A DNA stretch of 64,000 bases from Rhodanobacter sp. FDAARGOS 1247 (GTDB lineage Bacteria; Pseudomonadota; Gammaproteobacteria; Xanthomonadales; Rhodanobacteraceae). Within the stretch, counting starts at the first letter, position 1; each line of letters starts with the position of its first letter. The translations under genes and the position numbers were made by a program. The stretch spans positions 2,046,001-2,110,000 of the forward strand of contig NZ_CP069535.1 of the NCBI RefSeq assembly GCF_016889805.1, in the 5' to 3' direction. Under the pieces are notes generated by a model. It was not told the DNA's origin, ran no database searches, and worked only from the letters and a program-made list of their open reading frames with translations. This document shows positions 27,753 through 39,885 of the stretch, one piece after another.

Positions 27753-27915
27753 GACGTCCCCTTGCTAGTGAATGCATCGCTCGCGCGAATGCTGATGAGG
27801 GGAGCTTAGGTGGGCCTTGCCGCAGCAACACTTGTACCTTCGTACAGTGCCCGCACGGCCAGCGCTTCGGGATACTCGGCGCCTGTCGTTAGGGCTGAAA
27901 CGGGGAGATTCACGG

Positions 27916-29313
27916 ATGGCGTTCCTGATCGTGCTGGCCGCGCTGTGCTTCCTGATGTTCGCGGCGTACCGCGGCTACAGCGTGATCCTGTTCGCGCCGA
28001 TCGCTGCGCTGGGTGCGGTGCTGCTGACCGATCCGTCGCTGGTCGCGCCGATGTTCACCGGCCTGTTCATGGACAGGATGGTCGGCTTCCTCAAGCTGTA
28101 TTTCCCGGTGTTCATGCTGGGTGCGGTGTTCGGCAAGCTGATCGAACTGTCCGGATTTTCCAAATCGATCGTGGCTGCGACCATCGGCCTGGTCGGGCGC
28201 AGCCGCGCGATGCTCTCGATCGTGCTGGTCTGCGCGCTGCTGACCTACGGTGGCGTGTCGCTGTTCGTGGTGGTGTTCGCGGTATACCCGTTTGCGGCGG
28301 AACTGTTCCGCCAGTCGGACATCCCCAAGCGGCTGATCCCCGGCACTATCGCGTTGGGCGCGTTCACCTTCACCATGGATTCGCTGCCGGGCACGCCGCA
28401 GATCCAGAACATCATTCCCACCTCGTTTTTCGGCACCAACACCTGGGCCGCGCCGTGGCTGGGAACGATCGGCGGCGTGTTCATCCTGATCGTGGGCCTG
28501 GGCTATCTGGACTGGCGTCGACGCAAGGCCGCCGCGGCCGGCGAAGGCTACGGCGACAACCTGCTCAACGAACCGGAGCCGTTCGAGGCTGCGCGGTTGC
28601 CGCATCCGCTGATCGCCCTGCTGCCGCTGGTGCTGGTCGGCGTGTGCAACAAGCTGTTCACCGACCTGATTCCGCGCGTGTATGGCGAAACCCAGTCGTT
28701 CCTGCCCAGCGTGGTCGGCAACGCGAAGCCGGTGGTGCAGGACGTGTCCAAGGTCGCCGCGATCTGGGCGGTCGAAGGCGCCCTGCTGGTCGGCGTTGCG
28801 TGCGTGCTGGTGTTCGCCTGGCGCGCGGTGCTGGGGCGGCTGGCCGCGGGCAGCCAGGCGGCGGTTGGCGGCGCCTTGCTGGCCTCGATGAACACGGCAT
28901 CCGAATACGGCTTCGGCGCGGTGATCGCCGCCCTGCCCGGCTTCAAGCTGGTGGCCGATGCGCTGCACACGATCCCGAACCCGCTGGTCAACGAGGCGGT
29001 CACCGTCACCGCGCTGGCCGGCATCACCGGTTCGGCCTCCGGCGGCATGAGCATCGCGCTGGGGGCGATGGCCGATACCTTCATCGCCAACGCGAACGCC
29101 GCCGGCATCCCGATGGAAGTGTTGCACCGGGTCGCCGCGATGGCCTCCGGCGGCATGGACACGCTGCCCCACAACGGCGCAGTGATCACCCTGCTGGCGG
29201 TGACCGGACTGACCCATCGGCAGGCCTACAGGGACATCTTCGCGATCACCGTGATCAAGACGCTGGCGGTGCTGGTGGTGATCGCGGCGTACTACTTCAT
29301 GGGCGTGGTCTAG
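27916..29313 (+). CDS. GntP-family permease (putative 3-hydroxybutyrate/short hydroxy-acid transporter)
   Basis: A 465-residue inner-membrane carrier with about 12 hydrophobic segments. It shows GntP/ion-transporter superfamily features: GYSVILFAPIAALGAVLL, FGKLIELSGFSKSI, TYGGVSLFVVVF, PGTPQIQNIIPTSFFGTNTWAAPW, and GSASGGMSIALGAMAD. Relatives are gluconate, citrate or D-beta-hydroxybutyrate permeases. Next to a PHB depolymerase and TonB receptor, 3-hydroxybutyrate uptake is the natural guess. Start ATG 27916 follows GGGGAG; upstream in-frame codons overlap the promoter region shared with the receptor gene. Substrate is inference. Confidence 0.82.
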   Translation: MAFLIVLAALCFLMFAAYRGYSVILFAPIAALGAVLLTDPSLVAPMFTGLFMDRMVGFLKLYFPVFMLGAVFGKLIELSGFSKSIVAATIGLVGRSRAMLSIVLVCALLTYGGVSLFVVVFAVYPFAAELFRQSDIPKRLIPGTIALGAFTFTMDSLPGTPQIQNIIPTSFFGTNTWAAPWLGTIGGVFILIVGLGYLDWRRRKAAAAGEGYGDNLLNEPEPFEAARLPHPLIALLPLVLVGVCNKLFTDLIPRVYGETQSFLPSVVGNAKPVVQDVSKVAAIWAVEGALLVGVACVLVFAWRAVLGRLAAGSQAAVGGALLASMNTASEYGFGAVIAALPGFKLVADALHTIPNPLVNEAVTVTALAGITGSASGGMSIALGAMADTFIANANAAGIPMEVLHRVAAMASGGMDTLPHNGAVITLLAVTGLTHRQAYRDIFAITVIKTLAVLVVIAAYYFMGVV

Positions 29314-29454
29314 ACCACCACCCGAACGACGTCGCCTCCCCCGACCGGCGTTGCCGGTTGCCGACGCCGACCGATCCGGGGCTGCCTGCATGTGGGGTGG
29401 CTCCTTCCGTTCCGCGCGAGCGGGACTGTCGTGAAGCAAAGGGAGACATGAGCG

Positions 29455-30153
29455 ATGTCGATCAAGACGTATGGACTGGGTCTGCTGGCCGTGCTGCTGT
29501 TCCTGCCCGCGCTGTCTGCGCGGGCCACCTGCCATGACACCGTGGTGCTGGTACACGGCAATACCGGCAGCCCCGCCGATTTCCAGAACACCTACGACCG
29601 GCTGCGCCAGCAGGGCTGGAGCGACGCGCAGATCGTTGCGCCCGCCTGGGGCAACGCCTACTGCGCCGCCTGCAACGACCACAGCGGCAGCGAGGAGACC
29701 CCGGTCAGGAACGCGATCAGCAGCGCCATCGCCGGCTCGTGCAGCGGGCATATCGACGTGATCGGCCATTCGATGGGCGTGACCCTGGCGATGCGCGAGA
29801 TCGACAGGCTCGGCGTGTCCGGCAAGGTCGACGTGTTCATCGGCATCGCCGGCGCGGTGCACGGGCTGTGGTCGTGCGGCATGTATCCATGGAACGTGGC
29901 CACCGCCACCTGCGGCTCGTATGGCCTGTCCGTGGGCAGCCCGCTGCTGCAAGGCATCGCAGGGCACCGCTTCGGCTCGCACATGTACTCGATGAAATCG
30001 TGGGGCGACGAGATCAACTGCTACGGCAGTTGCCTCGTCTACGGCGTGCATACCTCGACGATCCCCGGCGAGGATTACAGCTTCGACTATCCCTACGGCC
30101 ACTATCAGCTGCTGTGGCTGACCGCCGCCGACCAGGTGAGTCTGCTGGAGTGA
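29455..30153 (+). CDS. Small secreted lipase/esterase (alpha/beta hydrolase)
   Basis: A 232-residue exported protein. It has a signal peptide ending near ALSARA, the oxyanion motif LVHGNTGSPADF, the nucleophile elbow GHSMG with Ser106, and a likely catalytic His in the C-terminal YPYGHYQLLW. Several cysteines (CHD, CAAC, CGMYPWN, CYGSC) suggest disulfides in the mature protein. It resembles class I.4/lipase-class-2 enzymes and, in its motifs, the PhaZ7-like depolymerases; either lipid or polyester hydrolysis is possible. ATG 29455 follows GGGAG. It lies 141 bp after the GntP permease on the same strand, so cotranscription is possible. Confidence 0.8.
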   Translation: MSIKTYGLGLLAVLLFLPALSARATCHDTVVLVHGNTGSPADFQNTYDRLRQQGWSDAQIVAPAWGNAYCAACNDHSGSEETPVRNAISSAIAGSCSGHIDVIGHSMGVTLAMREIDRLGVSGKVDVFIGIAGAVHGLWSCGMYPWNVATATCGSYGLSVGSPLLQGIAGHRFGSHMYSMKSWGDEINCYGSCLVYGVHTSTIPGEDYSFDYPYGHYQLLWLTAADQVSLLE

Positions 30154-30257
30154 GGCGCCGGCGGGTGGCCGGCCACGGCCACCCGCCCGCAACGGCGGAC
30201 CATCGCGCCCCTGAATGCCCCCTTCAACGAATGCGGGCAAGTTGTCGCATAAATCCG

Positions 30258-30263
30258 TATAAT
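30258..30263 (+). promoter_or_regulatory. Candidate -10 element of bipA
   Basis: A consensus TATAAT in the 170-bp leader, 61 bp before the start codon. No good -35 is seen at standard spacing. A small GGGTTA/TAACCC hairpin follows in the leader. Confidence 0.35.
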
Positions 30264-30323
30264 CGACGGGTTAACCCTCTGATAACCCACGTGGTGGCTC
30301 CAAGCGCCACCCGAGTCGATCCC

Positions 30324-32150
30324 ATGTCCATCGAAAATCTGCGCAATATCGCCATCGTCGCCCACGTCGACCACGGCAAGACCACCCTCGTCGATTGCCT
30401 GCTCAAACAGTCCGGCACGCTCAACGAGCGCACCGTGCTGGCCGAGCGCGTGATGGACTCGAACGACCAGGAAAAGGAGCGCGGCATCACCATCCTGGCG
30501 AAGAACACCGCCATCACCTGGCAGGGCAACCGCATCAACATCGTCGACACGCCGGGACATGCGGACTTCGGCGGCGAGGTGGAGCGCGTGCTGTCGATGG
30601 TCGACTCGGTGCTGATCCTGGTCGACGCGATGGATGGCCCGATGCCGCAGACCCGCTTCGTGACGCAGAAGGCGTTCGCGATGGGCTTCAAGCCGATCGT
30701 GGTGATCAACAAGGTCGACCGTCCCGGTTCGCGCCCCGAGTGGGTGGTGGAACAGGTCTGGGACCTGTTCGATCGGCTGGGCGCCACGCCGGAGCAGATG
30801 GACTTTCCGATCGTCTACGCCTCGGCCCTCAACGGCTATGCCAGCCTCGACGAGAACGTGCGCGAAGGCGACATGACCCCGCTGTACGAAGCGATCATGC
30901 AGCACGTCAGCAAGCCGGACGTGGACCCGGAAGGCGCGTTCCAGATGCGCATCAGCCAGCTCGACTACAGCAGCTTCGTGGGCGTGATCGGCATCGGCCG
31001 CATCCAGCGCGGCACCCTGAAGAAGGGCATGCCGGTCAGCGTGGTCGACCGCCACGGCAAGAAGCGCCAGGGCAAGGTGATGCAGGTGCTGGGCTTCCTG
31101 GGCCTGGAGCGGATCGAGCAGGACAGCGCCGAGGCCGGTGACATCGTGGCCATCTCGGGCATCGCCGAGCTGACCATCTCCGACACCGTCTGCGCGCTGG
31201 ACACCCCCGAAGCGCTGCCCGCGCTGACCGTCGACGAGCCGACCATCTCGATGACCTTCCAGGTCAACAACTCGCCGTTCGCCGGCAACAAGGACCTCTC
31301 CGGCGGCAAGTTCCTGACCAGCCGCCAGCTGCGCGACCGCCTGGAACGCGAGCAGGTGCACAACGTGGCGCTGAAGGTCGAGGAAGGCTCCGACGCCGAC
31401 AAGTTCCTGGTCTCCGGCCGCGGCGAACTGCACCTGTCGGTGCTGATCGAGAACATGCGTCGCGAAGGCTATGAGCTGGCCGTGTCGCGCCCGGAAGTCA
31501 TCATCAAGGAAATCGACGGCCAGAAGATGGAGCCGATCGAACAGCTGGTGGTCGACGTGGAAGAGATCCACCAGGGCGCCGTGATGGAACGCCTTGGCGT
31601 GCGCAAGGGCCAGCTGAAGAACATGGAGCCGGACGGCAAGGGTCGCGTGCGCCTGGATTACGAGATCCCGGCGCGCGGCCTGATCGGCTTCCAGAACCAG
31701 TTCAAGACCCTGACCCAGGGCTCGGGCCTGCTGTTCCACGTGTTCGACCATTACGGTCCGAAGGAAGACGGCCAGATCGCCAAGCGCCTCAACGGCGTGA
31801 TGATCGCCAATGCCGGCGGCACCACTCCCGCCTACTCGCTGGGACCACTGCAGGATCGCGGCAAGCTGTTCGCCGCCGAAGGCGACAACGTGTACGAAGG
31901 CCAGCTGGTCGGCATCCACGCCAAGGACAACGACCTCACCGTCAACGTGATCAAGCCGAAGCCCCTGACCAACATGCGCGCCTCCGGCAAGGACGACGCG
32001 ATCCAGCTGACCCCGGCGATCAAGTTCACCCTGGAACAGGCACTGGACTTCATCGACGACGACGAGCTGGTCGAGATCACCCCGAAGGAAATCCGCCTGC
32101 GCAAGAAGCACCTCACCGAGAACGACCGCAAGCGCGCTTCGCGCGGTTGA
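30324..32150 (+). CDS. bipA: Ribosome-associated translational GTPase BipA/TypA
   Basis: A 608-residue EF-G-like GTPase. G1 is AHVDHGKT (13-20), followed by the switch-[10 protein letters not shown] and NKVD. The EF-G domain II, III and V modules and the BipA-specific C-terminal domain ([35 protein letters not shown]) follow. It binds 70S ribosomes and aids 50S assembly and stress or low-temperature growth. The ATG at 30324 gives the conserved [18 protein letters not shown]. It is monocistronic with a terminator after the stop. Confidence 0.97.
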   Translation: MSIENLRNIAIVAHVDHGKTTLVDCLLKQSGTLNERTVLAERVMDSNDQEKERGITILAKNTAITWQGNRINIVDTPGHADFGGEVERVLSMVDSVLILVDAMDGPMPQTRFVTQKAFAMGFKPIVVINKVDRPGSRPEWVVEQVWDLFDRLGATPEQMDFPIVYASALNGYASLDENVREGDMTPLYEAIMQHVSKPDVDPEGAFQMRISQLDYSSFVGVIGIGRIQRGTLKKGMPVSVVDRHGKKRQGKVMQVLGFLGLERIEQDSAEAGDIVAISGIAELTISDTVCALDTPEALPALTVDEPTISMTFQVNNSPFAGNKDLSGGKFLTSRQLRDRLEREQVHNVALKVEEGSDADKFLVSGRGELHLSVLIENMRREGYELAVSRPEVIIKEIDGQKMEPIEQLVVDVEEIHQGAVMERLGVRKGQLKNMEPDGKGRVRLDYEIPARGLIGFQNQFKTLTQGSGLLFHVFDHYGPKEDGQIAKRLNGVMIANAGGTTPAYSLGPLQDRGKLFAAEGDNVYEGQLVGIHAKDNDLTVNVIKPKPLTNMRASGKDDAIQLTPAIKFTLEQALDFIDDDELVEITPKEIRLRKKHLTENDRKRASRG

Positions 32151-32173
32151 GTTGCCGGGTGACCGAGTGAACG

Positions 32174-32197
32174 GAAGGCCGCCGCAAGGCGGCCTTC
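32174..32197. terminator. Terminator between bipA and the convergent LysR gene
   Basis: GAAGGCCGCC-GCAA-GGCGGCCTTC, a perfect 10-bp stem with a GNRA-type loop, 24 bp after the bipA stop. Confidence 0.8.
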
Positions 32198-32225
32198 TGC
32201 ATTCGTGCCCGCCGGAACCAGTACC

Positions 32226-33161
32226 TCAGGCCTTGCTGCCGCGCACCCGCAAACCGGGCCGTTGCCGCGCCAGCTTGCGCAGCAATTCGGCGAATGCCTG
32301 CAGGTCGTCGTGCCAGGGCGAGGCGTCGCGCCAGTACAGGGCGATCTCGCGGCCGCTCGCGGGGCCTTTCAAGGTCGCCAGCGCGATGTTCGGCATCGAG
32401 GCCAATCGTTCGCGGGCCAGCGCCGGCACCAGCGCATAACCACCACGCAGGCTGACCAGGGCGGCCAGGCTTTCCAGGCTGACGTCCTGCACGTGACCGT
32501 GCTCGCCGCCTTCGCAATGCAGCCCGTCGGCGTGGCTCTCGGCCATCAGCGTGGCCTCGGCCGGGTCGAGCTGGGTCATCGCGATGTCCTGCTGCCCGGC
32601 CAGCGGGTGGTCGGCGCGCAGCATCAGTTCCCACGGTTCGAAGAACAGCGGGCGTGATGCGATGCCGCTGACCGTCGTGGTCGGCGGCGCCAGCACCGCA
32701 TCGAGTTCGCCTTCGCTCAGGCGGCGCAGCAGGCCGCGCGGCTTGCCTTCGGAGATGCCCAGCCGCGCACCGGGAAAATGCTGCGGGAACGGCGCGATCA
32801 GGTGCGGCAGCAGGTACGGCCCCAGCGAGGCCGGCACGCCCAGCCTCAGCTCGCCGCCGAAGGCGACTTCGCCGGCGCGGGCGACCTGCTGCAGGTGCTC
32901 GGCCGCAGCCAGCACCGCGTCGATCTGCTGCAGCAGCCGCTGGCCGCCGGCGGTCGGCACGATCTTCCGCCCGCCGCGCTCGAACAGCGGCGCACCCAGC
33001 GCCTGCTCCACCTTCTGCACCTGGTGCGACAACCCGGACGGACTGATGTGCATCGCCCGCGCCGCGCTGTTGAAACTGCCGTGGCGATGCACCGCCTGCA
33101 CCAGCGCGAGGTCGCGCAGCGAGACGGCCGCCAGGCCCATCGAAATCATCGAATGCTGCAT
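32226..33161 (-). CDS. LysR-family transcriptional regulator, divergent from acnA
   Basis: A 311-residue LysR regulator. The winged helix covers about 10-70 (LVQAVHRHGSFNSAARAMHISPSGLSHQVQKVEQALGAPLF) and a substrate-binding domain follows. Overall it resembles the OxyR branch: around residue 215 it has HADGLHCEGGEH, reminiscent of the OxyR redox-cysteine region but with a single Cys, so thiol-disulfide switching as in OxyR is not supported. In-frame starts at 33149 and 33140 are also possible. LysR regulators often control the divergently transcribed neighbour, here acnA; this is inference. Effector unknown. Confidence 0.85.
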   Translation of the reverse strand: MQHSMISMGLAAVSLRDLALVQAVHRHGSFNSAARAMHISPSGLSHQVQKVEQALGAPLFERGGRKIVPTAGGQRLLQQIDAVLAAAEHLQQVARAGEVAFGGELRLGVPASLGPYLLPHLIAPFPQHFPGARLGISEGKPRGLLRRLSEGELDAVLAPPTTTVSGIASRPLFFEPWELMLRADHPLAGQQDIAMTQLDPAEATLMAESHADGLHCEGGEHGHVQDVSLESLAALVSLRGGYALVPALARERLASMPNIALATLKGPASGREIALYWRDASPWHDDLQAFAELLRKLARQRPGLRVRGSKA

Positions 33162-33424
33162 GTCATCAAAGGCGTTTGCTTGCGGTGATCATCGAGGCCA
33201 TCCTGTGCGGTGAAGTGCGGCCACGCGCCGTTCGCGCAGTGTACTTGGCGGCATGAGCCAAAAGGCGTCAGACCGGCCATGTCATCCCGTCCAGGTCGCT
33301 TGTCCGGTTCGCGGAGATGCGGGGTTTGCGCGATAATTGCGTTTTTTACCGGACTGCTGGACCCCACGCGCCGTCCGGCGTCGTTCAGTCATCCCAGCCG
33401 CAGGATTCAGCCAGGAGCTTCCCC

Positions 33425-36178
<2,754 letters not shown>

Positions 36179-36204
36179 GTCCAGGCGTGACTTTCTGCAA
36201 CAGC

Positions 36205-36233
36205 AAGACCGCCCCGGATACCGGGGCGGTCTT
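36205..36233. terminator. Terminator after acnA
   Basis: AAGACCGCCCCGG and CCGGGGCGGTCTT (gap ATA) form a perfect stem. It is shared by acnA and the convergent lipoprotein gene. Confidence 0.8.
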
Positions 36234-36254
36234 GCATCAGCTCACCGAAAGATC

Positions 36255-36701
36255 TCAGAGCGCATGCTTCCAGCTTGCCGTGTAGCAACGCCATTCGCCC
36301 TCTTCCTGGCGCCATGCCGATTCGACCTGGTACAGGCCCATCTGGTCCGGCAGCAACTTGCCGCCACTGGTCAGGGTGACCGTGAACGTGGCCACCATGC
36401 GCTCGCCACGCCGCTCGATCGAGACCGGCCCCATGGTCACGCCGATGTGCTCCCCGCGCAGCGCCAGCAGGCGAACCATCGACGTCAGGCTGCGCCGGTC
36501 CAGTGCACCGTCATTGCCTTCGAAGTCCTCGCTGATCGGCTCGCCGAGATCGCTGGCGGAACCCGCCTCCGCCGCATGGGCGACGGCCGCAATCGCCGCC
36601 CTCACCCGCGCCTCGTCGGAGTCGTGTCGACAGGCCACCAGGGTCAGCGCGAACACCACGCAGGCAAGCCATCGGCAAAGCATGTTTTTCGTCATCATCA
36701 T
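36255..36701 (-). CDS. Small lipoprotein of unknown function
   Basis: A 148-residue protein starting with three consecutive ATG codons (36701/36698/36695). The N-terminal hydrophobic stretch LCRWLACVVFALTLVAC ends in a lipobox (LVAC), so it is probably an outer-membrane lipoprotein. The rest is a compact alpha+beta domain (DEARVRAAIAAVAHAAEAGSASDLGEPISEDFEG ... FTVTLTSGGKLLPDQMGLYQVE...EWRCYTASWKHAL in outline) resembling the SnoaL/NTF2-like fold of short nuclear-transport-factor-2 proteins. Function not recognised. It is divergent from fadD by 141 bp. Confidence 0.72.
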   Translation of the reverse strand: MMMTKNMLCRWLACVVFALTLVACRHDSDEARVRAAIAAVAHAAEAGSASDLGEPISEDFEGNDGALDRRSLTSMVRLLALRGEHIGVTMGPVSIERRGERMVATFTVTLTSGGKLLPDQMGLYQVESAWRQEEGEWRCYTASWKHAL

Positions 36702-36767
36702 CGGGCTACTCGTTGCAGTGCGGCTTGCCGCTGTACGCGGGCGTATGCTCAAATCACCTGACGCATG

Positions 36768-36780
36768 ATCCATGATGGAT
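36768..36780. promoter_or_regulatory. Palindrome in the fadD upstream region
   Basis: ATCCAT-G-ATGGAT, a perfect 13-bp inverted repeat 62 bp before the fadD start. It could be an operator for a fatty-acid regulator. No regulator is assigned. Confidence 0.3.
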
Positions 36781-36842
36781 GCAAAGCCGATCCTGATTCC
36801 ATCATCTGATCCGTCGTCCTCGACCAACAGGGAATTCCAAGC

Positions 36843-38525
36843 ATGAGCAATGAGCGTCCGTGGCTGGAGCAGTATCCAGCCGGCGTGTCCGGGCAGATCG
36901 ACGTCAGTCAGTACGCTTCGGTTCCTGCGGTGCTGGAAGAGGCCTTCGCCGCCTTCAGCGATCGCCCGGCGTTCGCCAGCTTCGGCCGCCAGCTCAGCTA
37001 TGGCCAGATCGATGCGATGAGTCGCCAGTTCGCCGGTTACCTCACCGGCGTGCTCAAGCTGGGCAAGGGCGATCGCATCGCCATCATGATGCCCAACGTG
37101 CTGCAGTATCCGATCGCCCTGTTCGGCGCCTTGCGCGCGGGCCTGATCGTGGTCAACACCAATCCGATGTACACCGCCCGGGAACTGAAACACCAGCTGG
37201 TGGACTCCGGCGCGAAGGCCATCCTGGTGCTGGACAACTTCGCCCACACCCTGCAGCAGGTGGTGGCGGAAACCGGCGTGCAGCATGTCATCACCACCGG
37301 CATCGGCGACCTGCTCGGCTTCCCCAAGGGTGCGCTGATCAACTTCGTGCTGAAGCACGTGAAGAAGATGGTGCCGGCCTACGATCTGCCGCAGGCCGTG
37401 CGCTTCCGCGATGCCCTGGCTCGCGGCGCGGCGCACCCGTTGCAGAGCGTCACGCTGGAGCACGGCGACATCGCGTTCCTGCAGTACACCGGCGGGACCA
37501 CCGGCGTGGCCAAGGGTGCCATGCTGACCCACGGCAACATGATCGCGAACATGCTGCAGGCCAGCGAATGGATCGGCGGCAGCGCCAAGCCCGGCGAAGA
37601 GGTGATCATCACCGCACTGCCGCTGTATCACATCTTCTCGCTGACCGCGAACGGCCTAGTCTTCATGCGCCTTGGCGGATTGAACTGGCTGATCACCAAT
37701 CCGCGTGACATGCCGGGATTCGTGAAGGAACTTCGCAAGTCCGGTTTCACCGCGTTGACCGGCGTCAACACGCTGTTCAATGGCCTGCTCAACACGCCCG
37801 GCTTCGCCGAGCTGGATTTCTCGAAGCTGCACCTCACCCTCGGCGGCGGCATGGCCGTGCAACGTGCCGTGGCCGAACGCTGGAAGAAGACCACCGGCTG
37901 CACCCTGGCCGAGGCTTATGGCCTGACCGAGACCTCGCCGGCGGTCTGCATCAACCCGCTGGACCTGAAGCAATACAACGGCTCGATCGGCCTGCCCGTG
38001 CCGTCGACCGATGTCGCCATCTGGTCCGAGGAAGGCCAGCCGCTGCCCGCCGGCGAAGTCGGTGAACTGATGGTGCGCGGTCCGCAGGTGATGAAGGGCT
38101 ACTGGCAGCGCCCGGAAGAGACGGCCAACGTGCTTGGTGCGGATGGCTGGCTGCACACCGGCGACATCGCCAGGATGGACGAGCACGGCTACTTCTACAT
38201 CGTCGACCGCAAGAAGGACATGATCCTGGTGTCCGGCTTCAACGTGTACCCGAACGAGGTCGAGGACGTGGTGATGGAGCACCCGGGCGTGCTCGAGGTC
38301 GCCGCCGTCGGGGTTCCCGATGAACATTCGGGCGAAGTGGTGAAACTGTTCGTGGTGCGCAAGGACCCGCAATTGACCGAGGAAGCGCTCAAGCAGTTCT
38401 GCCACGACCGCCTCACCGGCTACAAGCGGCCGCGCCAGATCGAATTCCGCACCGAATTGCCCAAGAGCAACGTGGGCAAGATTCTCCGCCGCGAATTGCG
38501 CGACGAGAAGAAACCCGCCGCCTGA
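36843..38525 (+). CDS. fadD: Long-chain fatty acyl-CoA synthetase FadD
   Basis: A 560-residue AMP-forming ligase that activates long-chain fatty acids for beta-oxidation at the inner membrane. It matches FadD in length and motifs: the ATP/AMP signature [57 protein letters not shown], and catalytic lysine in [14 protein letters not shown]. It starts at ATG 36843 and is monocistronic, with a terminator after the stop. Confidence 0.95.
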   Translation: MSNERPWLEQYPAGVSGQIDVSQYASVPAVLEEAFAAFSDRPAFASFGRQLSYGQIDAMSRQFAGYLTGVLKLGKGDRIAIMMPNVLQYPIALFGALRAGLIVVNTNPMYTARELKHQLVDSGAKAILVLDNFAHTLQQVVAETGVQHVITTGIGDLLGFPKGALINFVLKHVKKMVPAYDLPQAVRFRDALARGAAHPLQSVTLEHGDIAFLQYTGGTTGVAKGAMLTHGNMIANMLQASEWIGGSAKPGEEVIITALPLYHIFSLTANGLVFMRLGGLNWLITNPRDMPGFVKELRKSGFTALTGVNTLFNGLLNTPGFAELDFSKLHLTLGGGMAVQRAVAERWKKTTGCTLAEAYGLTETSPAVCINPLDLKQYNGSIGLPVPSTDVAIWSEEGQPLPAGEVGELMVRGPQVMKGYWQRPEETANVLGADGWLHTGDIARMDEHGYFYIVDRKKDMILVSGFNVYPNEVEDVVMEHPGVLEVAAVGVPDEHSGEVVKLFVVRKDPQLTEEALKQFCHDRLTGYKRPRQIEFRTELPKSNVGKILRRELRDEKKPAA

Positions 38526-38544
38526 TTCCTGCTTCGCGAACAGA

Positions 38545-38571
38545 AACGCCCGCCTGGATCAGGCGGGCGTT
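38545..38571. terminator. Terminator between fadD and the PilZ gene
   Basis: AACGCCCGCCTG-GAT-CAGGCGGGCGTT, a perfect 12-bp stem, followed by TGT. It serves both convergent genes. Confidence 0.8.
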
Positions 38572-38604
38572 GTCGTTTGCGCCATGTGTGGGATGCGGCG
38601 CGGC

Positions 38605-39132
38605 TCAGCCGTCCTTCCAGTATTCGAGGATGTCGGCGTAGCCGCCCAGCAGGTTCCACAGCGGGACCTGCTTGTCCTCGGGAATGCGGCTGTAGGAAAA
38701 ACCGATGTGATGGTCGGAAATGCGGGCGACCGCAGCCTCCAGGTGAATGTGCAGGTTGTGACCGAAGATCATGTCGAGCACCCAGCTCTGGCCCACGTCT
38801 CCCGACCACCCAAGCGGGCGCCGCAGCAAGGCGCCGGTCGCCGATATGTCCACCAGTTCGGTCGGGTGCGACTCGCCATGACGACTCATCAGCACCGTCG
38901 TCTCGATCTGCATGCGCGCCGGACGCAACTGCTCCGGTCCGCCCTGTCCATTCTTGTCGGTCACCATCAACTCCACCATCCGTTTGTGCTTGCGCCTGCT
39001 GTTGCTCTTGTTTTCCGCAAACGCTGTTTCACCTTCTTCCTGAAATCGTCTTGTCGCTTCCTGTGGGACGATGCAACCGCCCAGCGATTGCACCAGTCGA
39101 GCTGTTGGAAAGCAACCAACGTGCCAGTCCAT
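38605..39132 (-). CDS. PilZ-domain protein (putative c-di-GMP effector)
   Basis: The PilZ domain covers the C-terminal 115 residues: the c-di-GMP-binding arginine motif RRKHKR (RxxxR form) followed by VDISATGALLRRPL (D/NxSxxG), then a beta-barrel ending EYWKDG. About 60 residues of uncertain sequence precede the domain. The start is doubtful: ATG 39132 gives 175 residues, while the frame stays open to 39282 and a non-ATG start nearer the domain is possible. A stand-alone PilZ adaptor in motility or surface behaviour is the usual role. Target unknown. Confidence 0.78.
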   Translation of the reverse strand: MDWHVGCFPTARLVQSLGGCIVPQEATRRFQEEGETAFAENKSNSRRKHKRMVELMVTDKNGQGGPEQLRPARMQIETTVLMSRHGESHPTELVDISATGALLRRPLGWSGDVGQSWVLDMIFGHNLHIHLEAAVARISDHHIGFSYSRIPEDKQVPLWNLLGGYADILEYWKDG

Positions 39133-39361
39133 CCCCCGGTTGATCCAACCACCGCCGGCAGCCCTGGTGCACGGGGAAAAACGGCGCAGACCGGCGAGCC
39201 AACGCCACCGCACGGCGTTCTTCCGCTGCACCGCGCCCGGGCATCCCCGGTCGCGCCTTCCGCCACCTGCCGGCGAGGGCATCAGCCCTGACGCAAGCTG
39301 ACCGCAAGTCGACGCATTAGGTCACATGGCGCCCTCGCCTTCCCGTACAACCCACTTCGAA

Positions 39362-39383
39362 GGCACAATCCGGATATTGTGCC
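39362..39383. promoter_or_regulatory. Inverted repeat with 8-bp arms
   Basis: GGCACAAT and ATTGTGCC separated by CCGGAT. It is operator-like in spacing, with no T run that would suggest a terminator. No regulator assigned. Confidence 0.35.
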
Positions 39384-39804
39384 TGCCTGCGGCCGTGATG
39401 CGAAGCTGCCACCTTGCAGTCCGGCCTTCCTCGTTCCATCAGTCATGTCTGCCTGCGCTGGACTTGAAGCCGGCCAGCCGCTACTCTTGGCCCACGCATG
39501 GCACCACGGAAACTGCTCGCCGAGCGACAGCGGCGCACCTTGGCTTCCATTCGATGGCTTTCGACCCGACCGGTGAACTGGCGCGATGTGATTCCGCCGT
39601 CATCGGCTAGGCGCACCTGCCGTGGCTGACAACCCGCAGTTGGCGCGATTGGTCGCTGGCGACCTGCCTGACCGAACCACGAACGCGTGGCTTCATCATG
39701 CCCGTCGTGACGAGTGCGTACGCCACGCCTCGATTTGTATGATTTTGACGAACGCAGCACCCGGGAATGCCGCCTTACCGCCGTGTTCCGAGTACGGACA
39801 TCCG

Positions 39805-39821
39805 CATGCCGTGACGGCATG
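39805..39821. promoter_or_regulatory. Perfect 17-bp palindrome upstream of scpA
   Basis: CATGCCGTGACGGCATG, 64 bp before the scpA start. Candidate operator or leader hairpin. Role unknown. Confidence 0.4.
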
Positions 39822-39885
39822 TGAATGACTCCGATCCCGTAGAACGCACTGCCAGCCGCCGAAAGCGGCCCCATGACATGCATTG

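Larger units (their letters stand above)
39283..39885. other. 600-bp gap without a supportable gene
   Basis: Between the PilZ gene and scpA no reading frame shows family-like sequence or a convincing ribosome site. The short frames here are Arg/Pro/Ser-rich shadows. Composition is less GC-biased than the surroundings. It contains two perfect inverted repeats, listed separately, and an isolated TATGAT (39738-39743). It may hold the scpA promoter, a small RNA or a decayed gene; nothing decides between these. Confidence 0.5.

Noticed and set aside
36735..36842. FadR/PsrA operator for fadD
   Set aside because: The ATCCAT-G-ATGGAT dyad does not match either known consensus, so only a generic palindrome is reported.
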